Below are positions 36,265 through 46,700 of a stretch of DNA of 60,265 nucleotides, one piece after another; within the stretch, counting starts at the first letter, position 1; every line of letters begins with the position of its first letter. Made by a program: the position numbers and the translations under genes. This stretch comes from an uncultured Clostridia bacterium (GTDB lineage Bacteria > Bacillota > Clostridia > Oscillospirales > Acutalibacteraceae), in contig CALWUY010000037.1 of NCBI GenBank assembly GCA_944384855.1, positions 1-60,265 on the forward strand, in the 5' to 3' direction. A model generated the notes under the pieces. It saw only the letters and a list, made by a program, of their open reading frames with translations. It was not told the DNA's origin and did no database searches.

Positions 36265-38361
36265 CTACCTTACGCTGAACAGTATGTCAGCATAGGACGG
36301 GAACGGCCAGAATTCCTTTGAAGTAATTGTCTCTGCCTCATCAACGGCAGCTCTCAATTCTGCCATTTTGCCGAGAACGTTATCGCGTATCATGTAAGCT
36401 TCACTGTCGATATTTTCTGCGTCGCTCAGTTTCAAAACCTCATTTTCGAGTTCATCGGCTGATTTTGCAATTCTGTCGGTAAGGACTGACAGCCGCTTTA
36501 CAATACCGGTCTCATATCCGCACGGAACCGAAGCGTCAAGCTGTTTTTTAAGCGCCGCGTTTTTGGCAATGACCGCGGTATATTTTTCAATTGCCGGTGC
36601 ATAAGAACACTTTGCCATATCTACCATTGTATTTGCTTCTATGATTACTGTCTTGCAGTAATTTTCAAGCATTATTTCCTCACGGGATCTAAGCTCTATT
36701 TCGCTGTACACTTTGTGAGAGGTAAGCATATCCACATTTTTCTTATCAAGCAGGTGAGGCATACAGTCGGCAGTTGTGCGGTAATTCAGAAGTCCGCGCT
36801 GCTCGGTAGCTTCCTTTATCCAGCCGTCGTCATATCCGTTGCCGTTGAAAATGATTCTTTTGTGGTCTTTTATTGTTTTCTTTATCATTTCATGCAGCGC
36901 TGTTTCAAAGTCTTCCGCTCCTTCAAGCCTATCCGCATAAATCTTGAGAGATTCGGCTACCGCGGCATTAAGCATGATGTTGGCGCAGGCTATGCTGTTG
37001 GAAGAACCGAGCATACGGAACTCAAATTTATTTCCCGTGAATGCGAATGGTGAAGTACGGTTGCGGTCGGTGGTATCTCTGGTGAATTTCGGAAGTACGC
37101 TTACACCGAGCTTCATCTTTTTCTTTCCTGCCGAAATGTAAGGAGTATCATTCTCTATGGCGTCAAGAATGGCGTTCAGCTCGTCTCCGAGGAACATCGA
37201 AACCACAGCCGGAGGAGCTTCGTTTGCACCGAGACGGTGGTCGTTGCCGGCGGTCGCTACTGCAATTCTCAGCAAATCCTGATAATCGTCGACCGCCTTT
37301 ATTACGGCGCACAGGAAGAGTAAAAACTGTGCGTTTTCATAAGGTGTCTCTCCGGGAGACAGAAGATTTATTCCTGTGTCTGTGGAGATTGACCAGTTGT
37401 TGTGCTTACCGCTGCCGTTAACTCCTGCAAAGGGTTTCTCGTGCAACAGGCATACAAGTCCGTGTTTTGCGGCTGCTTTCTGCATAATTTCCATAGTCAG
37501 CTGGTTATGGTCGGTAGCTATATTTGTTGTGGTATAAATCGGCGCCAGTTCGTGCTGCGCGGGAGCAACCTCATTATGTTCGGTTTTGGCGAAAATGCCA
37601 AGCTCCCAAAGCTCATTGTTAAGGTCCTCCATATATTCGGCAACCTTAGGTTTGATAACTCCGAAGTAATGGTCGTCCATTTCCTGCCCTTTGGGAGGCT
37701 TTGAACCGAAAAGAGTTCTTCCGGTAAACCTTATATCCGGGCGCGCGTCATACATTTCTTTGGTAATCAGGAAATATTCCTGTTCCGGTCCCACTGAAGT
37801 TTTTACGCATTTAACAGTATCGTTTCCGAACAGTCTGAGTATCCGGAGCGCCTGGATATTCAGTGCCTGCATTGAGCGCAGCAGAGGAGTCTTTTTGTCA
37901 AGAGCTTCTCCTCCGTAAGAACAGAAAGCTGTGGGGATGCAAAGGGTTTTTCCTTTGATAAACGCGTATGAAGTAGGATCCCATGCTGTATATCCGCGCG
38001 CTTCAAATGTCGCTCTGATTCCGCCTGAAGGGAATGAAGATGCGTCAGGTTCTCCTTTTATGAGTTCTTTTCCGGAAAATTCCATTATAACGCCGCCGTC
38101 GGGCGACGGTGTTATAAAACTGTCGTGTTTTTCAGCGGTTATTCCTGTAAGCGGCTGGAACCAATGGGTGTAATGGGTGGCTCCGTTTTCTACCGCCCAG
38201 TCTTTCATGGCTGAGGCAACAGCGTTTGCCACGCTGATATCCAAATCGGCATTTTCGTCGATGGTTTTCTTAAGTGTATTGTAGATTTTTTCGTCAAGCC
38301 GCGATTTCATTACGCGGTCATCAAATACCTTGCTGCCGAAAAATTTTGTTACTGTGCTCAT
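36265..38361 (-). CDS. glnN: Glutamine synthetase type III
   Basis: GSIII makes glutamine from glutamate, ammonia and ATP as a dodecamer of large subunits. The 698-aa length and the motifs [28 protein letters not shown] (about residue 190), [30 protein letters not shown] and the C-terminal helical region are diagnostic of GlnN, typical of Bacteroides, cyanobacteria and Ruminococcus-type Clostridia. The gene lies between gdhA and amt-PII in one leftward unit. Its leader carries an ANTAR-type hairpin with terminator and a separate long inverted-repeat structure, so it can be controlled independently of gdhA. Confidence 0.96.
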   Translation of the reverse strand: MSTVTKFFGSKVFDDRVMKSRLDEKIYNTLKKTIDENADLDISVANAVASAMKDWAVENGATHYTHWFQPLTGITAEKHDSFITPSPDGGVIMEFSGKELIKGEPDASSFPSGGIRATFEARGYTAWDPTSYAFIKGKTLCIPTAFCSYGGEALDKKTPLLRSMQALNIQALRILRLFGNDTVKCVKTSVGPEQEYFLITKEMYDARPDIRFTGRTLFGSKPPKGQEMDDHYFGVIKPKVAEYMEDLNNELWELGIFAKTEHNEVAPAQHELAPIYTTTNIATDHNQLTMEIMQKAAAKHGLVCLLHEKPFAGVNGSGKHNNWSISTDTGINLLSPGETPYENAQFLLFLCAVIKAVDDYQDLLRIAVATAGNDHRLGANEAPPAVVSMFLGDELNAILDAIENDTPYISAGKKKMKLGVSVLPKFTRDTTDRNRTSPFAFTGNKFEFRMLGSSNSIACANIMLNAAVAESLKIYADRLEGAEDFETALHEMIKKTIKDHKRIIFNGNGYDDGWIKEATEQRGLLNYRTTADCMPHLLDKKNVDMLTSHKVYSEIELRSREEIMLENYCKTVIIEANTMVDMAKCSYAPAIEKYTAVIAKNAALKKQLDASVPCGYETGIVKRLSVLTDRIAKSADELENEVLKLSDAENIDSEAYMIRDNVLGKMAELRAAVDEAETITSKEFWPFPSYADILFSVR

Positions 38362-38384
38362 AGTTATCTTTCCTTTCTTTAAAA

Positions 38385-38483
38385 TGTATAATTTTTTTCG
38401 GGTGCGTCGGAGATTAAGACAAGTATTAGGAGGGGGACCCTGCCCGAATCTCCGGACACAGACCCGAAATTAAAAATTATACA
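38385..38483 (-). other. 99-bp imperfect palindrome (structured leader element) before glnN
   Basis: The ends TGTATAATTTTT and its counterpart AAAAATTATACA pair, then TTTCGGGT with ACCCGAAA, then CGGAGATT with AATCTCCG, around a loop containing CCCCCTCCTAAT on the transcript strand. That loop is complementary to Shine-Dalgarno sequences. It lies after the ANTAR-type terminator and 23 nt before the glnN ATG. I do not recognise it as a known riboswitch class; a short palindromic transposable element is an alternative. Confidence 0.55.
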
Positions 38484-38533
38484 AAAAACAAAAGGCGCCT
38501 TTAATTCTTTCAAATTAAAGACGCCTTTGCCTT
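38481..38533 (-). promoter_or_regulatory. ANTAR-type antiterminator hairpin overlapping a terminator before glnN
   Basis: On the transcript, AAGGC-AAAGGC-GTCTT forms a 5-bp hairpin with hexaloop AAAGGC (A at position 1, G at 4, the ANTAR hallmark). The loop and its 3' arm are also the 5' arm of a perfect 16-bp terminator stem (38,491-38,506 with 38,513-38,528, loop of 6) followed by TTTTGTTTTTTG. The two folds exclude each other. No strong promoter is visible between gdhA and this element, so it probably attenuates readthrough from gdhA. Confidence 0.75.
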
Positions 38534-38566
38534 ATAAATACTCTTATATTTGCCTTTTTTAAAATA

Positions 38567-40015
<1,449 letters not shown>

Positions 40016-40065
40016 GGCTTTTTTTGAAAAAAATAAAAAAAACTTCAAAAAAATAATCTTTGTGA

Positions 40066-40164
40066 TTGACAAAGCTTATTTTTTGCTGTATAATATACGC
40101 TAATGAGCAAAGGCGTTCATTTTATTGCAGAAACTTCTGCGGTGAAATGAACGCCTTTTATATT
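40066..40164 (+). promoter_or_regulatory. Promoter and ANTAR-type attenuator of the glx-glnA operon
   Basis: TTGACA (40,066-40,071) and TATAAT (40,089-40,094) are 17 bp apart. Then ATGAGC-AAAGGC-GTTCAT (40,103-40,120) gives a 6-bp stem with hexaloop AAAGGC, and GCAG-AAACTT-CTGC (40,127-40,140) a second hexaloop hairpin after a 6-nt linker. AAAGGCGTTCATTT (40,109-40,122) also pairs perfectly with AAATGAACGCCTTT (40,145-40,158), a terminator followed by a TATATTTATAT tail. Two hexaloop hairpins beside a competing terminator is the published architecture of ANTAR target RNAs; the second loop lacks the usual G at position 4. Confidence 0.85.
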
Positions 40165-40194
40165 TATATCGTAAGGAGAAAGGACGCGGAATTT

Positions 40195-41292
40195 ATGAAA
40201 AGTATTGAAGGTCAGATAAGAATACCGTCCGGATGCGCGATTGCCGCCGTAATATCAAGAGAAGGGAATTGTATGACCGGCGAAAAAATAGTGGAATCAA
40301 TGAAACCTATGCACGACCGCTCAAACGGACTCGGCGGCGGCTTTGCGGCTTATGGAATTTATCCGGAATATCGTGATTTTTATGCTTTGCATATGTTTTT
40401 TAATGATCGCGCCGCAAGAAAAGACTGTGAGGTATTTCTGAAGGAACGCTTTGAGATAGTAAAAAGTGAGATAATACCTACAAGAAAGATCCCCAGCATC
40501 ACTGATGAGCCGGTGATATGGCGGTATTTTGTTTCTCCGCTGCAGTCACAGCTCAAAAACCTCCAGCTTGACGAAAAAGAATATGTGGCGAGAACTGTTA
40601 TGAAGATAAACTGCGAGATGGCCGGTTCGTATGTGTTTTCAAGCGGCCAAAATATGGGAGCCTTCAAGGCAGTAGGATTTCCGGAAGATGTAGGAGTATT
40701 TTATAAACTGGAAGAATATGAAGGTTATTCATGGACGGCTCACGGCAGATATCCTACCAATACTCCTGGCTGGTGGGGAGGAGCTCATCCGTTTACGCTG
40801 CTTGACTATTCCATTGTTCACAACGGTGAGATCTCTTCTTATGATGCAAACCGCAGATTTATTGAAATGTTTGGTTATAAATGCACTCTGCAGACCGATA
40901 CAGAGGTTATTACATATATAATGGATTATCTCCTTCGTGTTCAGAAACTAACGCTCGCCGAGGCGGCAAACGTTATTGCCGCTCCGTTCTGGAGTACGAT
41001 AGAGAGCAAGACTGATGCTTACGAAAGAAAGAAATATGAGTTTTTGCGTACGGTATTTCCGAGTTTGCTTATTACCGGACCGTTTTCAATCGTGTTCGGA
41101 TTTAACGGAGGACTTATGGCGCTCAACGACCGGTTAAAGCTGCGTTCAATGGTGGTTGGAGAAAAAGAAGATAAAGTATTTATAGCCAGCGAGGAAGCGG
41201 CAATACGGGTTATGGAACCGGAGGCTGAAAATATATACGCTCCGGCAGGAGGAGAACCTGTAATCGTTAAATTAAAGGAAGGTGCGTTTTAA
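40195..41292 (+). CDS. Class II glutamine amidotransferase subunit of a Glx/archaeal-type glutamate synthase
   Basis: The 365-aa protein corresponds to the N-terminal glutaminase domain of GltB as a separate chain (GlxB-like). Near the start, residues 10-20 read IPSGCAIAAVIS, with Cys14 the candidate nucleophile; WTAHGRYPTNTPGWWGGAHPF and YSIVHNGEISSYDANRRFIE carry the expected Arg and Asn-Gly oxyanion residues. It would release ammonia from glutamine for the synthase subunit encoded next, with which it overlaps by one base (taATG). The start at 40,195 follows AGGAG; an upstream in-frame TTG coincides with the promoter and was rejected. Confidence 0.9.
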   Translation: MKSIEGQIRIPSGCAIAAVISREGNCMTGEKIVESMKPMHDRSNGLGGGFAAYGIYPEYRDFYALHMFFNDRAARKDCEVFLKERFEIVKSEIIPTRKIPSITDEPVIWRYFVSPLQSQLKNLQLDEKEYVARTVMKINCEMAGSYVFSSGQNMGAFKAVGFPEDVGVFYKLEEYEGYSWTAHGRYPTNTPGWWGGAHPFTLLDYSIVHNGEISSYDANRRFIEMFGYKCTLQTDTEVITYIMDYLLRVQKLTLAEAANVIAAPFWSTIESKTDAYERKKYEFLRTVFPSLLITGPFSIVFGFNGGLMALNDRLKLRSMVVGEKEDKVFIASEEAAIRVMEPEAENIYAPAGGEPVIVKLKEGAF

Positions 41293-42794
41293 TGGCTATG
41301 CTGTTTTATCCTGAATTTGAAGTTGTAAGAAACGAAAGCAGATGTATTGCCTGCCGTGTATGTGAAAAGCAGTGTGCCAATGAGGTGCATAGCTACGATG
41401 CCGTAACGGGAACGATGCTTTCGGATGAAACAAAGTGCGTAAACTGTCAGCGCTGCGTAAGTCTTTGTCCTGCGAGAGCGCTGAAAATAGTAAAGAGCAA
41501 CTGCGGTTTCAGAGAAAACGCAAACTGGCAGGACGATACAATAAAAGAAATATATAAACAGGCAAATTCCGGCGGTGTGCTTTTATCATCTATGGGAAAT
41601 CCCAAACCGTTTCCGGTTTACTGGGATAAAATACTGATAAATGCTTCACAGGTTACCAATCCGTCTATTGATCCGCTGAGGGAGCCTATGGAAACAAAGG
41701 TGTTTTTAGGCAAAAAACCCAGTAAGATACAAAGAGACGATGACGGAAAAATAAAATTTGATCTGCCGCCGCAGCTTGAGCTGTCAATGCCTGTTATGTT
41801 TTCGGCGATGAGTTATGGTTCTATCAGCTACAATGCTCACAAATCGCTGGCATCTGCGGCGCAGGAGCTCGGTATTTATTATAATACCGGCGAGGGCGGA
41901 CTTCACGAGGATTTTTATGTTTACGGTAAAAACACGATAGTTCAGGTGGCATCGGGACGATTCGGAGTATATAAAGATTATCTGGAAGCCGGCGCGGCAG
42001 TGGAAATAAAAATGGGACAGGGAGCAAAGCCCGGCATCGGCGGACATTTGCCCGGGACCAAAATAGTCGGAGATGTATCGCGGACAAGAATGATTCCGGA
42101 GGGGAGCGACGCTATATCACCGGCGCCTCACCATGATATTTACTCCATAGAAGATTTGAGGCAGCTTGTATATTCGCTTAAGGAAGCTACCGGGTATAAA
42201 AAGCCGGTTATAGTCAAGGTGGCTGCCGTACATAATATTGCGGCTATAGCCAGCGGAATCGCAAGAAGCGGGGCAGATATAATAGCTATCGACGGCTTCC
42301 GCGGAGGTACGGGAGCGGCACCTACAAGAATAAGGGATAACGTGGGAATACCGGTGGAATTGGCGCTGGCAGCGGTTGACAAGAGACTCAGAGACGAAGG
42401 TATACGCAACAATATATCTCTGGTAGCAGGAGGGAGCATACGCTCCGCGTCGGATGTAGTAAAGGCGGTGGCCTTAGGCGCCGATGCCTGTTATATTGCT
42501 ACCGCGGCTTTGCTTGCGCTCGGATGTCATCTGTGCCGCACCTGTCAGACAGGAAATTGCAACTGGGGTATAGCTACCCAGAAACCCGAGCTTGTAAAGC
42601 GGCTTAATCCCGAAAAGGGCAGTGAATGCCTTGTGAATCTCATGACCGCCTGGAAACATGAAATTAAGGAGCTTATGGGCGGTATGGGTATAAATTCCAT
42701 TGAATCGCTGCGCGGAAACAGATTAATGCTCAGAGGTATAGGACTCAGCGAAAAAGAACTTGATATACTTGGTATTACTCATGCGGGGGAATAA
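41292..42794 (+). CDS. Glutamate synthase FMN subunit with N-terminal ferredoxin domain
   Basis: A 500-aa subunit (GlxD-like, archaeal-type GOGAT). Residues 10-75 carry two ferredoxin motifs, CIACRVCEKQC and CVNCQRCVSLCPAR. The rest is the FMN-binding glutamate synthase barrel with MSYGSISYNAHKSLASAAQE, TGEGGLHEDF, GQGAKPGIGGHLPG, DGFRGGTGAAPTRI and VAGGSIRSASDVVKAVALGADACYIATAAL; CHLCRTCQTGNCNWGI supplies further cysteines for the 3Fe-4S cluster. It makes glutamate from 2-oxoglutarate and channelled ammonia, taking electrons probably from ferredoxin or an NfnB/GltD-like partner. Coupled to the upstream subunit by overlap. Confidence 0.94.
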   Translation: MAMLFYPEFEVVRNESRCIACRVCEKQCANEVHSYDAVTGTMLSDETKCVNCQRCVSLCPARALKIVKSNCGFRENANWQDDTIKEIYKQANSGGVLLSSMGNPKPFPVYWDKILINASQVTNPSIDPLREPMETKVFLGKKPSKIQRDDDGKIKFDLPPQLELSMPVMFSAMSYGSISYNAHKSLASAAQELGIYYNTGEGGLHEDFYVYGKNTIVQVASGRFGVYKDYLEAGAAVEIKMGQGAKPGIGGHLPGTKIVGDVSRTRMIPEGSDAISPAPHHDIYSIEDLRQLVYSLKEATGYKKPVIVKVAAVHNIAAIASGIARSGADIIAIDGFRGGTGAAPTRIRDNVGIPVELALAAVDKRLRDEGIRNNISLVAGGSIRSASDVVKAVALGADACYIATAALLALGCHLCRTCQTGNCNWGIATQKPELVKRLNPEKGSECLVNLMTAWKHEIKELMGGMGINSIESLRGNRLMLRGIGLSEKELDILGITHAGE

Positions 42795-42796
42795 AT

Positions 42797-42919
42797 ATGT
42801 CTGTAACATGTGAAAATACTTCAATATATATTGTTGATTTCTGCTGTTCAGTGGGAAATGCTTCGCTTTTTGCGCTTTCTGACGAAAATTGTAGAAAAAA
42901 GCTTGGAGGTGTGGTATAA
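42797..42919 (+). CDS. Possible 40-aa protein between two glutamate synthase genes
   Basis: An ATG at 42,797, preceded at a good distance by GGGGGA, opens a 40-codon frame ending at 42,919, only 4 bp before the next gene. The product has four cysteines and a hydrophobic centre (SIYIVDFCCSVGNASLFAL) with a charged end. The next gene's ribosome site GGAGGT lies inside this frame, so translation of the small frame could couple to it. I recognise no family. A non-coding spacer is the alternative. Confidence 0.4.
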   Translation: MSVTCENTSIYIVDFCCSVGNASLFALSDENCRKKLGGVV

Positions 42920-42923
42920 TACT

Positions 42924-43640
42924 ATGGTATTGAACGCAAACGGTATTGAATTTAAGGAACTCAATGAAAAACTGCGCGGATCGGATAATAAAATAACCGT
43001 TAACGGCTGCTGCGGACAGAGATTCATCGCTTCCGGGATGAAAAACAAGAAAATCACGATAGAAGGTATACCGGGAAACGCTCTGGGAGCTTATCTTGAC
43101 GGTGCCGAAATCACGGTAAAAGGCAACGCGCAGGATGCAGTAGGAGATACTATGAATGACGGGAAAATTGTAATTCACGGTAATATCGGAGATGCCGCAG
43201 GGTACGCTATGAGAGGCGGCAGGATATACATCAAAGGCAATGCCGGATACCGTGCCGGAATACATATGAAAGAATATAAGAACAAGGTGCCTGTAATGAT
43301 AATCGGAGGCAGTGCGGGGAGCTTTCTCGGTGAATATCAGGCAGGCGGAATTATAATTGTATTAGGCATGAAATCCGGCGGAAAGCTTGTCGGCAATTTT
43401 CCCTGTACGGGCATGCACGGCGGAAAGGTATTTTTCAGGGGAGAACCGGCCGAAGATATTTTTCCGAAAAATGTTTGTCTGAAAGCCGCTTCGGCAGATG
43501 ATATGAAATGTATAAACGAACAAATTTCAGAATATGCCGATATATTCGGTTTAGACAAAAATGAAATATTACAGTCAAAGTTTACCGTTGCCACACCTGA
43601 CAGCAACAATCCTTATAAGCAGATGTATGTGGCAAACTGA
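42924..43640 (+). CDS. Glutamate synthase GXGXG-domain subunit
   Basis: A 238-aa protein corresponding to the C-terminal beta-helix domain of GltB as an independent subunit (GlxC-like). The repeated Gly pattern of the helix is clear: GIPGNALGAYLDGAEITVKG, GNAQDAVGDTMNDGKIVIHG, GNIGDAAGYAMRGGRIYIKG, GNAGYRAGIHM. The ATG at 42,924 is chosen since the family begins here; a longer frame contains an unrelated leader. It completes the three-gene synthase of this operon. The ribosome site GGAGGT is 13 bases away, rather far, which suggests dependence on translation of the upstream frame. Confidence 0.93.
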   Translation: MVLNANGIEFKELNEKLRGSDNKITVNGCCGQRFIASGMKNKKITIEGIPGNALGAYLDGAEITVKGNAQDAVGDTMNDGKIVIHGNIGDAAGYAMRGGRIYIKGNAGYRAGIHMKEYKNKVPVMIIGGSAGSFLGEYQAGGIIIVLGMKSGGKLVGNFPCTGMHGGKVFFRGEPAEDIFPKNVCLKAASADDMKCINEQISEYADIFGLDKNEILQSKFTVATPDSNNPYKQMYVAN

Positions 43641-43656
43641 AAGTGAGGTATAAGCT

Positions 43657-44868
43657 ATGAAGTATTCGAAGGAAGAGGTCATGCAGTATGTGCATGAAGA
43701 GGATGTAAAATTTATCCGCCTTGCGTTTTGCGATGTATTCGGGAGGCAGAAAAATATATCTATTATGCCGCCGGAACTTTCCCGCGCTTTTGAATACGGT
43801 ATTCCGTTTGACGCGGCGGCTATAACCGGTTTTGTGGATGAAACCCATTCTGATTTGATTTTACATCCCGATCCCGAAACCCTTATGGTTCTTCCGTGGA
43901 GACCGGAGCACGGCAGGGTAGTGAGAATGTTTTCATACATTACTTATCCTGACGGTACGCCTTTTGAATGCGATACGCGTTGGCTTTTGAAAAAGGCAGT
44001 GGATTATGCTTATAATGAAGGATATGTGTTTGATTTCGGTTCCGAGCAGGAGTTTTATCTGTTTTTGCTTGATGAGAACGGAAAACCTACCGTCACGCCG
44101 TATGATGAAGCCGGGTATATGGACATAGCTCCGGATGACAGAGGAGAGAACATACGTCGTGAAATCTGTCTTACTCTGGAGCAGATGGGAATCAGGCCGG
44201 AAACTTCGCATCATGAGGAGGGTCCCGGACAGAACGAAGTTGATTATCAGTATTCCGATCCGCTTTCGGCGGCTGACAACACTATGACTTTTCAAACTGT
44301 AGTAAAAACAGTTGCGAGGCGTAACGGCTTATATGTTGATTTTTCACCAAAACCGCTGAAAGATAAACCCGGAAACGGATTTCATGTAAATATCTCCTTG
44401 TCGGATAACGAGGATATCCGCAGTGTACATAATATAATAGCCGGTGTGCTCAACAGAATCCGCGAAATGACGGCGTTTTTAAATCCCACAGAAAAATCTT
44501 ATGACAGATTCGGCGAGTATAAGGCTCCCGCCTATGTTTCATGGGCAAGAGAAAACCGCACCCAGCTGATACGGGTACCTTTCTCGGAAAAAATAAACAA
44601 GCGGGCGGAGATCCGTTCACCTGATCCGAGCGCTAATCCGTATATTGTATTTGCACTTGTTATATACGCGGCTGTTGAAGGATTAAAAAATAAAATGGAA
44701 CCTATTCCGGCATCTGAAATCAATATGTTTAATGCTGATGCAGATACATTGAAAGGTTTCACAAAGATTCCGGTAAGCCTGAAAGAAGCTTGTGAGATTG
44801 CGGCAGGCAGTGAGTTTATAAATAGGTATATTCCTGAAAAACTAATCAACATTTACTGCGGCAGGTAA
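43657..44868 (+). CDS. glnA: Glutamine synthetase, type I family (short form)
   Basis: A second, unrelated-class glutamine synthetase in the same cluster. The 403-aa chain is somewhat shorter than classical GlnA (about 440). Motifs: FIRLAFCDVFGRQKNISI, ATP/glutamate site GSEQEFYLF, HHEEGPGQNEVDY (residues about 188-200), GNGFHVNIS, and the family-specific RSPDPSANPYIVFALVI. The adenylylation Tyr motif was not evident and adenylylation is not expected in this group. It may be a true GS or a specialised member of the family acting on another amine. It is 16 bp after the glutamate synthase subunit and 32 bp before the ANTAR gene. Confidence 0.9.
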   Translation: MKYSKEEVMQYVHEEDVKFIRLAFCDVFGRQKNISIMPPELSRAFEYGIPFDAAAITGFVDETHSDLILHPDPETLMVLPWRPEHGRVVRMFSYITYPDGTPFECDTRWLLKKAVDYAYNEGYVFDFGSEQEFYLFLLDENGKPTVTPYDEAGYMDIAPDDRGENIRREICLTLEQMGIRPETSHHEEGPGQNEVDYQYSDPLSAADNTMTFQTVVKTVARRNGLYVDFSPKPLKDKPGNGFHVNISLSDNEDIRSVHNIIAGVLNRIREMTAFLNPTEKSYDRFGEYKAPAYVSWARENRTQLIRVPFSEKINKRAEIRSPDPSANPYIVFALVIYAAVEGLKNKMEPIPASEINMFNADADTLKGFTKIPVSLKEACEIAAGSEFINRYIPEKLINIYCGR

Positions 44869-44900
44869 TATGCCGCTGATATGAAAAGGGGGGACGGCAA

Positions 44901-45485
44901 ATGAGTCTGGAAGCACGGGTATACAGTGTTCTTGTGGTTTCTTCATCTGAAACTTTCAACAGTGCCGCAACCGATTTGCTGTCTCCTTCAAGATATCAGC
45001 CTGTTGTTTTCACTTCAAATATAAGCGAGGCAAAAAGACATTTCGCCGAACGCAGTTTTGATTTTGTTATCATTAACTCTCCGCTTCCGGATGAATCCGG
45101 AACCAGATTCGCGATTGATTGCTGTTCCTCTATGACAACATCGGTACTGCTTATCATACGCAGTGACATCTACGCAGAAATACACGGCAAGGTGGTTGTG
45201 CACGGAGTGTTTACTCTGCCTAAGCCCACGTCAAAAGCTGTAATAATGCATGCGCTCGGCTGGCTGTCGAGTTCACGCGAAAGACTGAGGAAATTGGAAA
45301 AGAAAACTTTGTCCGTAGAGGACAGGATGAAGGAGATACGTATCATAAACCGTGCAAAGATACTGCTTGTAAGCGAACTGCACATGACTGAGCAGGAGGC
45401 ACACAGATACATAGAAAAACAGGCTATGGACGCCTGCGTGTCAAAGTGTGAAATAGCGGAAAATATTATAAAAACATACTCTTAA
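44901..45485 (+). CDS. ANTAR-domain RNA-binding antiterminator with a degenerate receiver domain
   Basis: A 194-aa two-domain regulator. Residues 1-120 fold as a response-regulator receiver, but the expected phosphoacceptor Asp is Asn59 in FVIINSPLPDESG, and the acidic pair at the end of strand 1 is replaced (VLVVSSSETF); the Lys of KP (K108) remains. Residues 137-194 are an ANTAR domain: LSVEDRMKEIRIINRAKILLV, then MTEQEAHRYIEKQAMDACVSK. ANTAR domains bind dual-hexaloop RNA hairpins and prevent termination. Without the Asp it is probably not phosphorylated and may be controlled by a protein partner or ligand, as AmiR is by AmiC. It closes the glx-glnA operon, whose leader carries a matching RNA hairpin. 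Confidence 0.93.
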   Translation: MSLEARVYSVLVVSSSETFNSAATDLLSPSRYQPVVFTSNISEAKRHFAERSFDFVIINSPLPDESGTRFAIDCCSSMTTSVLLIIRSDIYAEIHGKVVVHGVFTLPKPTSKAVIMHALGWLSSSRERLRKLEKKTLSVEDRMKEIRIINRAKILLVSELHMTEQEAHRYIEKQAMDACVSKCEIAENIIKTYS

Positions 45486-45571
45486 TATTAATTACCGTGC
45501 TTGTCCGGATAAAATGTTCTGATTAAGGATTCTTAAAAGTTTATAGACTGTGATATGAAAGGGAGATAAAA

Positions 45572-46183
45572 ATGGCTAAATTTTTAAATTTTGGTTCATT
45601 GAATCTTGATTCAGTCTATTCGGTTGAGGATATAGTTGTTCCCGGTGAAACGATATCTTCTTTGGGAATGGCGCGTTATTGCGGTGGAAAAGGCCTTAAT
45701 CAGTCTATTGCGCTGGCTCGGGCGGGAGCTGAGGTTTATCACGCGGGGAATATTGGCTTTGACGGAGATATTTTACTCGATAAGCTGAAATCATTCGGCG
45801 TGCATACCGAATATGTGCGTAAACTGGATACCGAGCCCACGGGTAATGCTATAATTCAGGTTGACAGTAAAGGGCAGAATTCGATTATTTTATTTGGCGG
45901 AGCCAATCAGAAAAATGACAGGGAATATATTTACCGGGTACTTGCGGATTTCAGGCAAAATGATGTTTTAATTTTGCAAAATGAAATCAACGGTATATCG
46001 GAGATTATAGATTTAGCTTATGAAAAGGGTATGACTATAGTGCTGAATCCAAGCCCGATGAATGAACGTATAATGTCATGTGATTTAAACAAAATATCGG
46101 TTTTTGTGCTTAACGAAATAGAAGGTTCGCAAATTACAGGAAAAACGGAATTTCAGTATACGCATTTTTTAGTAACAGTTTAA
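45572..46183 (+). pseudogene. Ribokinase/PfkB family kinase, C-terminally truncated
   Basis: The N-terminal 190 residues match the PfkB sugar kinase family: FLNFGSLNLDSVYSVE, the substrate motif GGKGLNQSIALARAGAEV (about residues 37-54), NPSPMN and VLNEIEGSQITG. The frame then ends after EFQYTHFLVTV at residue 203, whereas family members are about 300 aa and need the C-terminal GAGD motif and ATP site. No continuation was found in another frame before the terminator, so the 3' part seems deleted. The product would lack the catalytic Asp. A good promoter is not evident; ribosome site GGGAG precedes the ATG. Confidence 0.75.
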
Positions 46184-46199
46184 TTTGTTATATAAAACA

Positions 46200-46237
46200 A
46201 AAACTGCCGCCGGTATTAAAATGCCGGCGGCAGTTTT
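46200..46237. terminator. Bidirectional terminator between the ribokinase remnant and hsp20
   Basis: AAAACTGCCGCCGG (46,200-46,213) pairs with CCGGCGGCAGTTTT (46,224-46,237) across a 10-base loop, giving a 14-bp stem with A/T-rich ends in both directions. It serves the two convergent genes. Confidence 0.9.
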
Positions 46238-46241
46238 GCTA

Positions 46242-46700
46242 TTATTCTATTTCAAGACGCTTGGTTTCCGGTAACGACTGTTCCTTTTTCGGCAGAGTAA
46301 GTTTCAGAACACCGTCTTCATATTTACTCTTGATTGCATCGGTATCAATTCCGCTTACATCAAACTGCCTGCAGTAAGAGCCGTAAGAGCGTTCACAGCG
46401 GATGACTTTATTCTTCTTGTCTTTCTCTTCGTTTTTGGAACTTCTTTCCGCCTTGATGGTAAGCGTATCGCCGCTTAAATCAATGTGGATATTTTCCTTT
46501 GCGAATCCCGGTAGATCAGCTTCAAGCTCATAATGATCACCTTCATCGGTTATATCGGTTTTGAATTCTGCAAGATCATGCGAAGTAAAGAAATTGTCAA
46601 ACGGTCTGCCGAAAAATCTCTTTTCGAATTCTTCCATTTCACGGAAAGGATTGTAATAGTCAGCTATGTGGTTATTATTTCTACGAGTAAGTTCAAACAT
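46242..46700 (-). CDS. hsp20: Hsp20/alpha-crystallin small heat shock protein
   Basis: A 152-aa small heat shock protein that holds unfolding proteins without ATP. The alpha-crystallin domain spans about residues 45-140: ITDEGDHYELEADLPGFAKENIHIDLSGD, KIIRCERSYGSYCRQFDVSG-like region (VIRCERSYGSYCRQFDVSG) and the end motif GVLKLTLPKKE, which carries the I/V-x-I/V-type contact near the tail. The ATG at 46,700 follows GGAGG. Upstream lies a perfect CIRCE operator, so expression should be repressed by HrcA and induced by heat. Confidence 0.95.
   Translation of the reverse strand: MFELTRRNNNHIADYYNPFREMEEFEKRFFGRPFDNFFTSHDLAEFKTDITDEGDHYELEADLPGFAKENIHIDLSGDTLTIKAERSSKNEEKDKKNKVIRCERSYGSYCRQFDVSGIDTDAIKSKYEDGVLKLTLPKKEQSLPETKRLEIE

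Noticed and set aside
38385-38483. Glutamine, FMN or TPP riboswitch in the glnN leader
   Set aside because: None of the conserved cores of these classes is present; only a long imperfect palindrome is seen.
40066-40194. Upstream TTG start extending the glutamate synthase amidotransferase by 43 residues
   Set aside because: The codons coincide with the -35 box, -10 box and attenuator hairpins; a good ribosome site precedes the ATG at 40,195.
42906-42919. Extended -10 promoter TGGTATAAT before the GXGXG subunit
   Set aside because: No -35 box at 16-18 bp, and the start codon would follow within 6 bases; it is better explained as the ribosome-site region and end of the small frame.
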